A DNA stretch of 64,000 bases from Darksidea phi (lineage: Eukaryota; Ascomycota; Dothideomycetes; Pleosporales; Lentitheciaceae), in NCBI GenBank assembly GCA_030770425.1, contig JASJFT010000036.1, positions 1-64,000 of the forward strand, read 5' to 3'. This document shows positions 56,845-64,000 of the stretch, piece by piece. The stretch's first letter is position 1; every line of letters starts with the position of its first letter. The translations under genes were made by a program, and so were the position numbers. A model generated the notes under the pieces. It worked only from the letters and a program-made list of their open reading frames with translations, had not been told where the DNA came from and made no database searches.

Positions 56845-57616
56845 GACTTTGAGAGCTTGGTGTATGTGTAATACAGTGAACGAGATTATAGGACAAATAA
56901 AACCCGCTATTAAGTCATGTCCTCGGCCTTAAGCTGATGCCCAGCCTTTGCAATAAGCTGAAAGGTTATCGATATCGATGTCTTGGGTGGCGCATCTGAG
57001 CGCCAACCATTTCTCGACTACGTCAAGGCTGGGCTGGGCTCTGGAGGCGCAGCTGCTGGAGGTGCTGCATAGGTCGGAAGCTGAGTGTAACAATGACTAG
57101 TCCACCAAAGTATCCTGAAGCAACAAGGCGCTTGGTCTATGGGGGTGGATGGCTGTGCTGGGGTTTGACGAATAGGTGAGGTGGTCGTCCTAGCGTAGAT
57201 TTTGTAGCGACAACGTGCTGACACGTTATTGACCGAGATCGGTGCGCTGACTTTGTGCTAACAACTCTCTTTTGACATGACCACTGCACCTATTCGGCGC
57301 TTCCCCCCACCCCCCAATACAACATGGCGCGCTACTGTGAACACCGAGTGTTGGCCGAAACTCACTCCTTGTCCTCTCTCTCAGCTCAGCCCTCACAACA
57401 ACTGGAAGGAATATTGAGGACTGAGTTACTGTTTCAAAATATTGTTTTGTCATTGAAGTGGTATGGGGAAGAGCATGTAGACTGCAGCTATCTTCTTACA
57501 TCTCAGGGTAATCTTAATGAAACGATATTCTAGACCACTACGTTTGGTGCGGTACCCTGATTTGTCCTTTTAGGCATCAGACCTACCCTAGATTTTCGAT
57601 CCCTTCAATGCCTCTG
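56845..57616. other. Intergenic region
   Basis: About 770 bases between two same-strand genes, holding the membrane-protein promoter and the oxidoreductase 3' UTR. Short frames only. Confidence 0.4.
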
Positions 57617-58779
57617 TTAATACCCATTCTCACCTCGAGGAACATTTGCACTCACTGAATCCTTTTCCAAATCTGCAATTTGCAGCACCGCCTTACCAAA
57701 GTTCTTTCCCGATAACATACCCAGGAACCCATCGATCGCGTTGTCAATGCCCTCCGTAACACTAACCTTAGCTTTGAACGTGCCGTCCGCAATCCATTTT
57801 TGCATCTTCTCTTGGTGGTCCTTGGCGTACTTTGGTCCCATGTTTGCATCGCCAACGATGAAGCCGCGGAAAGTGATCCGTTTGGCGACAATCGACATGA
57901 GATTGCGGATGGGATATTGTTCTCCAGGCTTGGCGTTATACTGAGAGATCATGCCGCAGGCGACTGCTATATATTAGCGATTCAGGTAAGAAGAAACAAG
58001 AATAGCGAAATGAAGAACTTACCGATTCGACCGAAATCTTTCATAGCGTTGATGGCAGCTTCAAGGTGCTCACCACCGACATTCTCGTAGTAGATGTCGA
58101 TGCCACCCGGAGCTAGACGAGCCAGGGCATCTGCAGGCTTCTCATTCTTGTAGTTGAAGCCAGCGTCGAAGTTCAGCTCTTTCGTAATGTAATCGAGCTT
58201 CTTGTCGTCTCCAACGCTACCGATGACGGTGAGGCCTTCGTGTTTAGCCAACTGTCCTACTAGTTGTCCAACGGCCCCAGATGCTGCTGAAATGAAGATA
58301 GTCTCGCCCTTCTTGGGTTGACCAATCTCGTAGAAAGACGACCAAGCGGTCAATCCGGGCATGCCGAGCGCACCGAGGAAGTGCTTGATGTCAATGTTGT
58401 ACGGGTTTTCGAGCTTGCGTGCCTTCGCCACAAAGTCTCTACCTAGGGCAGAATACTCTTCAATTGGTGAGACATCTGTAGAGATGATGACATCACCTGA
58501 GGAGAACTTGGAAGTGTCCGACTTGATGACTTTCATGATGGACCGATTCGTGATAGGCTTGTTGAGCTCGTAAGGCGGAGAGTAGGACTTGACTTCAGCA
58601 GGGCGCATGCGTCCACGCTGGTAGGGATCGAAAGACGCATAGTAATTCCTAACAGTAACGCCGCCTTCGGGGGGACTCTGTTCTAGGTCGAAAGGTCGAT
58701 CTTCGATAGTCAGGTCTTGACCGGCGACTGGCCAACCGTTGGGAACCTTCTTGAAGATCAAGCCTTTGTTCTGGACCAT
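57617..58779 (-). CDS. MDR-family NADPH oxidoreductase (prostaglandin/leukotriene reductase-like), two exons
   Basis: Exons 58779-58023 and 57966-57617 (56-nt intron, GTAAGT...TATAG), 368 residues. It starts MVQNKGLIFKKVPNGWPVAG; the N-terminal GroES-like part has FDPYQRGRMRPAEVKSY, a block typical of zinc-free medium-chain reductases. The nucleotide-binding fold has ISAASGAVGQLVGQLAK, and GGIDIYYENVGGEHL and CGMISQYN complete the PTGR/LTB4-dehydrogenase pattern. Such enzymes reduce alpha,beta-unsaturated carbonyls with NADPH in the cytosol, in detoxification. Zinc ligands are absent. The first ATG at 58779 has a good context; the 19 extra residues upstream (58836) belong to the leader. The intron joins DFGRI to AVACGMI in phase. 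Confidence 0.92.
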
Positions 58780-59571
58780 TTTGGGTGTGGTGTTGTGAAG
58801 GGGATGGTAAAGTAACGGGGATTGGAAGTGGAGCACTGGAAGAAAAGAGACACGGGAGGACGTTGAGTAAATGCGGATCTAGGCTGCAGAAAAAGCTGTA
58901 GGCTGCCTTGATATAATATAATGCAAAGCAGCTTAGAAATGTAAAAGCGGTCTCAGCAGGCCGCAGGGACGGCTGCTTGCGAAAGGGATTGCATCATCCG
59001 TGCAAATCTGCGCACTTGGCCTCGGCCAGAATGAGACGGCGGTGGAAATGTCGCCGCATTTGACCGAGAGAAATTTCTACGGTGTTTCGAAGCGTGGAAA
59101 TGACGGTGTTGCATCCGCCTTGGGTATAGGAATGTCAACGCTCCGGCTGCAAGATGCCTCGGTAAGTGGGTTTGCTAGGTGGGATGGGTTAGTAATAAAG
59201 AAGCGATTCGGCAGTCGGTGCATGAGTACGTATGGACAAGGTCCCGAGGTGGAGTGTTATCAGAGATCAAGGCACGGCCGGTAGCCTTGGACGTTTGTGT
59301 GGTGTTCTCGGTCCGAGCAACTCGATATCCGTGCGATGCGTCTTCCATAGTCGCCTGGTTAGTCACGCTCGTACGAGGAGGAGAGGTAGGTAGGAGCTCG
59401 GACCCTCCCTGCTGGCTCGCGGTGTCGCCCTGGGAATGTATCGTCTCTCAACTTTCTCTAGTGGCTGCACCACAACTCTAAACAGAGCACCCCATCGCCC
59501 CCCGAAACCTCGTTACTCGGACCGTTTCCATACTCGCGAAGCAGCCCGGCCCAATTGCTCCGTCCCCCACC
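58780..59571. promoter_or_regulatory. Divergent region of the oxidoreductase and Maf genes
   Basis: About 790 bases with short frames only. It holds both promoters; no binding site can be identified with confidence. Confidence 0.45.
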
Positions 59572-60509
59572 ATGTCGGATCCCACGCCCTCAGATCCCCC
59601 GCCTTCGTACGAAGAGTCGCGGAGCAAGCCCCCGCCCATCAGTGCCAATAGCTTTGGTCCGCCAGAACCTCTCCGGTCACCAAGGAAAGGTCCGCCGCTG
59701 CTGCTGCCTTTGGAACTGCCGGCGCTGAATCTGCTGCGGGGGAAGCGCGTGGTTCTGGCCTCTGCCTCGCCACGTCGGAAGCAGCTGCTCGGCCTGGTAA
59801 GTCCCACGGCTGGACACACAGGCTCTGCTGATCGGGCTGCAGCTCGGCCTAACCAACGTCGAAATCGTCCCCTCTAGATTCGAAGAGAACCTCCCTAAGA
59901 CGCTCTCCCCCTACGAATACGTCTCGCAAACGGCCGAGGCGAAATGCCGGGACGTCTATCGCCGCGAGATTGACAACGACGAGAAGGGCGAGCCGGCCAT
60001 TGTCATAGCTGCCGACACCATCATAATAAGCAAAAGCGGGAAGATCCTGGAGAAGCCACGGAACGCCCAGCACCATCTGGAAATGCTGAAGATGTTGCGA
60101 GATGAAGGCATGCACAGGGTAGCGACCGCGATAACAGCCATGCGGCCCTTGGAGAGCGCTGTTGACCCTGGATATGCCTCGGAGTCGCATGTCGAATTCA
60201 CCCAAGTCAAGTTTAGCCCCGACCGTGCGTCTTCTCAACTTCATCGGCGAGGCTTAGCTAACAGATGCAGTCACCGACCAGTGCATAGTCGCTTACATCA
60301 AGACCCGTGACGGAAACGACAAGGCGGGAGGTTACGGCATTCAGGGCGCGGGTTCTGTCCTCATTGAACGCATCGAGGGTTCCTACGACAACGTCGTGGG
60401 CCTGCCGTTACGCGCCACGCTGGATCTGATCAAGAAGCTCATGGAGCCAGAGGAGATTATGGACGACGATATGGACAATATGTTTTCACGTAGTGACGCT
60501 GAGGACTAG
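59572..60509 (+). CDS. Maf-family nucleotide pyrophosphatase, three exons
   Basis: Exons 59572-59796, 59843-60224 and 60271-60509 (both introns 46 nt), 281 residues. A disordered Pro/Ser-rich start (about 1-55) precedes the Maf core: VVLASASPRRKQLLGL holds the SxSPRR phosphate-binding motif, the acidic catalytic stretch is IAADTIII, and GGYGIQGAGSVLIERIEG is the late conserved block. Maf/YhdE (ASMTL-N-like) enzymes hydrolyse non-canonical nucleotides such as modified dTTP, UTP or CTP to monophosphates, cleaning the nucleotide pool. Tail: LRATLDLIKKLMEPEE and an acidic end. Fungal relatives have the same extra N-terminus. All joins are in phase. Confidence 0.93.
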
Positions 60510-61476
60510 CGAGTTAGGAGAAGGTCATGTTGAACAGCCAACAGACTCCTTCAAAACGGCAAAGCCCACCTGACGAGCCCGGGATGCGTACAGTAAGCAG
60601 GCAGAGGAAGCTAAGCTGCTGCACGTCCCTGGCCGTCCGGAGCAGCGATGCTCAGACCTCAGCTCCTACTTCGAGCGACGATGAAGAGATCCGTACTCCG
60701 GGTCTTCCCTTCGCCCATGTTAGAGGTCGCATCGGATATGCGCTAATGGCTCATCATTTTGAGCTGAGACTGGCCCAACAGAAGAGAAGGGTGGTCTGCG
60801 AATGAGTTTGTGTTCTGAATGAATCCTGATACCACTGGAATGGCTTCTGCGGTCTTTGTTCCCTCTTTTCAACACCGACACATGCATCTATAGTAAAACT
60901 CTCTTCCATGTATAATGTTATCACGACTTTATGTTCGGCAATGCCGCGAGGCAGATCCGGTCAGCTCGTATTATCACTAGGAGCGCCACCTTCGGCCCCA
61001 ACACGTCCTCCCCTCTAACCATACGCTGCGTACCTGGTTACTCGCATAGCATTTACCTAAAGCAGCTTGTCTCACCGCCGCATAGTTCTGACACGACATC
61101 AACAATCTCGGCACCTTTTAGTGATGCGTGCTGGCAGCTGAACTGATTGCATAGTGGGGCAGCGGAGCGTAGGGCGAAGCGAATGGCGGAGCATGGGTAA
61201 AGCTTGGCCTGCATCGGGGGGCCCAAGGATTCGAAGGCGGATGGATAATTGGGACGGGAGGGTGTTCGCCTGATGCGATAGGCTTACTGATATACGATGG
61301 CGGGTAGACCCCCAATTCCTGGGCCTTTTCCCCTTCTTGAGCTTCTCCGACGTCAACACTACCACCATCACTATCGCCCCACGAAAATTCGAGGATTGGT
61401 CATGTAAGCACGCAATTCAGGTCGAGCTATGCGCTGAATGTTATTATCTTGATATTCTATTATCTCCATTTGCGTT
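60510..61476. other. Intergenic region with uncertain small frames
   Basis: About 970 bases. A 92-codon plus-strand frame starts only 18 bases after the Maf stop (60527-60805). On the minus strand a Pro/His-rich frame (61118-61315 region) reads YISKPIASGEHPPVPIIHPP and might be an exon of a small gene, but its 5' end cannot be placed. Confidence 0.4.
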
Positions 61477-63414
61477 ATGACGACCGTGCTTCCCCGAGAA
61501 TTGCGCGTTTACGTTGCGCTCCTCCTCAGCCTTGTCGCGTCACCGACCTCAGCAGGAAAATGCGCAGCCCCACCACTCAATCTTCCCTACCGCAACATTA
61601 GCGCAACACCCGGCCTCCTCACCCAAGGTATTCCAATACAACTCGGCACACCATGGCAGCAAGTCGCCCTAATACCTTCCCTCCAACTCGATAACACGTT
61701 TATACCGCGATTTACAAATACGTGTGTGCACAACGATGTTATGCCTATGGATAAAAACATGACGAATGGCAAAAGAGAGGTGGGGCTATGGAAAAGAGAT
61801 GGCCATCCGGGATCTTTCGAGGAGAACGGTGGGGATCAGGCGGAGGGGGGCGAGTATGGTGCTTGGGAAGGGGAGGATTGGTGGGTCAAGTGTTCGGAGA
61901 CGTATGGAGGTGGTTACGTTCCTGCGCTATCACCGACTTTCCACGACAACGGGACGAATGATCAGATCAGAGAGTGGTGGTTCAAGAGGCAGAATTACAA
62001 GGATTGGCATTTCGTCACCGAAACATTTCAGTTTGCGGATTACCTGGATGTGTATACGACCACGAATGAGGTCGTGCCGGACAAGGAGAAGAGAGAGATA
62101 ACGGGGGGGTTTATACTGGCGGATGAGGGGAAGCTGTTTGGAGATGTCGGCGCATCGCTATTGGGTCTAACGCCAAACTCCGCAATACTGACATCCCTTC
62201 ACAACGTTGGGATTGTCCCTTCCACAAGCTGGACGTTATCGAACGACTCGCTGTGCTTGGGCTGTATGGATGGAAGCTCTTCGAAGGGCGACTTCCAGAT
62301 CTTCAAACCCGCCGATAGGGAAAGGGACGACAAATTACCTTGTTTGATACAGACGAAGGTTGAGGCGCTAAACTGGCATCCAAATCCCAACGTTGAAGGC
62401 GCCACAATAATTGGCAAGAGCTTTATGGCATGTATCGATCCGGGAGTTAAGTTTATGGTGTTGCCGAATGATGCGAGGACGACATTTAAGAAGATTGTTG
62501 AGAGGGGTGTGAAAGGCGAGTTTGAAGACTACATTCTCTTCAAGGGTCCGCCGAAGGAAGATGTGGGGTTGTTGACGGTCAAGTTGGAGGGTGGACTTGA
62601 GGTCAATGTCACGGTTCCTGGAGCCGGCAAAGCCGGGGCGGAGGAAAAGGGTGAATGGCAAGTCGCCATCGGCAAGGGAGGATGGGGTGCTTATGGGAAC
62701 CAGACGTTTGTGCTAGGGAAACCGTTCACAGACCACGTTGTCCTACGCTGGGATGGGGAGAAGCAGGAATACGGCATCGCCAACCTAAATACCGATCCCA
62801 ACCGCAAACCGGCCGTAAAACCGCTCGGCTGCGATGAATTCCCAAAGGCTACAAAGAGCGGTAACAGCAAAACAACCGGAACAGGCATCTTCATCGGTTC
62901 TGTCCTAGGCGCCTTTACAGGCGGCCTCCTCTTCGCTCTCGCGCTCCTCTTCTTCTTCCGCCGTGGCCGCAAAACCACTTTCTCCAAATACGAACCCCTC
63001 GGCGACACGGTCCCCATGCGAGCGATCCCCTCGGACCGCCGTACAGTAGATTCGTGGATGAGTGGCGCGTTGAGTCCGCCGCCGCCGAGTGTAGGTGCTA
63101 CTGTGGGGTCGAGCTATAGGGATGCGACGGCGTCACGGAGTGGGAGTAGGATGGGAGAACGGGATGGTATGGGGGCGGATATGGGTATGGGCATGGGTGT
63201 GACGATGAGTGGTGGTGGTGGTGGCGGTGGTGGACTGGGGTTGGGTGTAAGGGAGGTTAATAGGGAGCCGGTTATGGTGGCGGATACTGCTGTTTACGAG
63301 AGTTCGAACAGAGAGGTTTTTGAGGCACCTGAAGGGGGGACGGCGTATCCGACAAAGAGGGAAAGGCTGGAGATTTGGAGCCCTGATTTACGACAGGAAG
63401 ATGGTAATCAGTAG
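61477..63414 (+). CDS. Membrane-anchored aspartic-protease-like protein, catalytically degenerate
   Basis: Single exon, 645 residues. A signal peptide (about 1-26, VALLLSLVASPTSAG) precedes an A1 peptidase-like ectodomain, then a membrane segment at about 470-493 (FIGSVLGAFTGGLLFALALL) and a 150-residue cytoplasmic tail rich in Gly and Met. The opening block LGTPWQQVALIPSLQLDNTF aligns with the usual IGTPPQ...FDTGSS pattern, but the Asp-Thr-Gly is replaced by Ser-Leu-Gln; the second site is CIDPGVKFMVLP, Asp321-Pro-Gly instead of Asp-Thr/Ser-Gly. It is therefore unlikely to be an active peptidase and may act as a surface sensor or binder. Several N-glycosylation sites are present. The tail carries a run of Gly (SGGGGGGGGLGLG). 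Family membership is secure; the role is unknown. Confidence 0.85.
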   Translation: MTTVLPRELRVYVALLLSLVASPTSAGKCAAPPLNLPYRNISATPGLLTQGIPIQLGTPWQQVALIPSLQLDNTFIPRFTNTCVHNDVMPMDKNMTNGKREVGLWKRDGHPGSFEENGGDQAEGGEYGAWEGEDWWVKCSETYGGGYVPALSPTFHDNGTNDQIREWWFKRQNYKDWHFVTETFQFADYLDVYTTTNEVVPDKEKREITGGFILADEGKLFGDVGASLLGLTPNSAILTSLHNVGIVPSTSWTLSNDSLCLGCMDGSSSKGDFQIFKPADRERDDKLPCLIQTKVEALNWHPNPNVEGATIIGKSFMACIDPGVKFMVLPNDARTTFKKIVERGVKGEFEDYILFKGPPKEDVGLLTVKLEGGLEVNVTVPGAGKAGAEEKGEWQVAIGKGGWGAYGNQTFVLGKPFTDHVVLRWDGEKQEYGIANLNTDPNRKPAVKPLGCDEFPKATKSGNSKTTGTGIFIGSVLGAFTGGLLFALALLFFFRRGRKTTFSKYEPLGDTVPMRAIPSDRRTVDSWMSGALSPPPPSVGATVGSSYRDATASRSGSRMGERDGMGADMGMGMGVTMSGGGGGGGGLGLGVREVNREPVMVADTAVYESSNREVFEAPEGGTAYPTKRERLEIWSPDLRQEDGNQ

Positions 63415-63508
63415 ACCATAGTGAGCAATTTTTTGGGGGCAAAGATCTGGTTGGATGCGCTTGATTTGATGACTTTTATTCTAATCTGTTTTACTACGGA
63501 ACAGCGGC

Positions 63509-64000
63509 TTACAGATGTGGCAAGTAGTTCGACCACTCCGGCGTCTTGTATATAGCTTCCGGCGCCCTTCTCAGACTGATAAAAGCCTCCACCACGATAA
63601 ACACACGGGCGAGGATGAACAAGGGTGTTACGACACTCGCTAAAGTCCATTTCACCGCCTTGTTATTCCTGATAAAATGCTCCAGATGCTCGAAAGCCTT
63701 GATTCTCTGGGTAGCCAGAAAGAACAGCGCGAGAAACACGCCAGTCGCACCCGTAGCCAGTGAGCATGCAATCCAAAGCCAGCGCTCTCCTTGCGTAGGG
63801 AAGTAATCGTTCCAAGCGCTGAGATGCAGACCGCCGTACGCGGCGCCGGCAAATGCGGCTATGGACTTGAGGGCGTCACGGTGGATGTTTACGCTACCAA
63901 GGTAGGAGAGGCCGGGAAAATTGGGAACGTGGTCTGCAATGTATATGAGTTCGCCAACGAAGACGCCGAGGGAGGACGTAGTAAAGAAGAAGTTGCGATA
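63509..64000 (-). CDS. Multi-pass membrane protein, 3' part (runs off the window)
   Basis: Only the last 163 residues are inside the window; the frame is open to the right edge, so the start lies beyond it. It reads FFFTTSSLGVFVGELIYIAD, then LSAWNDYFPTQGERWLWIA and four hydrophobic segments (SLATGATGVFLALFFLATQ, WTLASVVTPLFILARVFIVV and others), ending TPEWSNYLPHL and the stop at 63509-63511. The layout, with a loop HLSAWN(x)FP, is typical of a fungal family of integral membrane proteins of unknown function. It is convergent with the protease-like gene (94 bases apart). Confidence 0.8.
   Translation of the reverse strand, partial: YRNFFFTTSSLGVFVGELIYIADHVPNFPGLSYLGSVNIHRDALKSIAAFAGAAYGGLHLSAWNDYFPTQGERWLWIACSLATGATGVFLALFFLATQRIKAFEHLEHFIRNNKAVKWTLASVVTPLFILARVFIVVEAFISLRRAPEAIYKTPEWSNYLPHL

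Noticed and set aside
60527..60805. 92-codon frame just after the Maf stop
   Set aside because: No motif, too close to the Maf 3' end; more likely part of its 3' UTR.

Overview
This is a filamentous ascomycete nuclear window (Pezizomycotina; the gene content, such as DUF6594, 2EXR-like and CorA-like proteins, suits Dothideomycetes, but the class is an inference). Evidence: about 22 spliced or single-exon protein genes on both strands; introns mostly 44-70 nt with GT-AG ends and CTAAC/CTGAC-type branch points; wide gene-free gaps; no operons, Shine-Dalgarno sites or CRISPR arrays. I rebuilt exon joins by reading across donor and acceptor sites, so many models below are longer than any single open frame.

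Layout. 0.5-8 kb: a 2EXR/F-box-like protein, a membrane-anchored RING-H2 ligase, a bHLH regulator and a CorA-like membrane protein preceded by a 52-bp tandem repeat. 10-23 kb is housekeeping: a 2-oxoglutarate/Fe(II) oxygenase, RAX1 (RGS plus membrane segments), a DUF155 (Sif2/Rmd8-like) protein, the anaphase-promoting E2 (UBE2C type), a 3.5-kb GC-rich gene-poor stretch, and an ELL elongation factor. 23-36 kb looks more accessory: a DUF2237 protein, a partly broken fungal orphan-family gene, a conserved fungal orphan, an aminoglycoside-kinase-like gene, RIP-like AT-rich remnants, an MFS exporter with a GC-AG intron, a family 45 endoglucanase and a secreted alpha/beta hydrolase. 39-49 kb: a GT31-type glycosyltransferase, the polarity scaffold Pob1/Boi (SH3-SAM-PH), and divergent from it a large MIZ/SP-RING (SUMO ligase-like) protein. 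50-64 kb: a small disordered fungal protein, a six-exon DUF6594 membrane protein, a multi-pass membrane protein, an MDR-family NADPH oxidoreductase, a Maf nucleotide pyrophosphatase, a membrane-anchored aspartic-protease-like protein with a lost catalytic triad, and the 3' end of another membrane protein.

There is no single obvious pathway cluster. Themes that recur are polarity and cell cycle (RAX1, Pob1, UBE2C), protein modification (RING-H2, MIZ, E2), transcription (bHLH, ELL) and cell-surface or secreted functions (GH45, esterase, GT31, A1-like receptor). The least explained items are the degenerate A1-like membrane protein, the locus at 25.1-26.5 kb with a premature TAG, and two introns that can be retained without breaking the frame.
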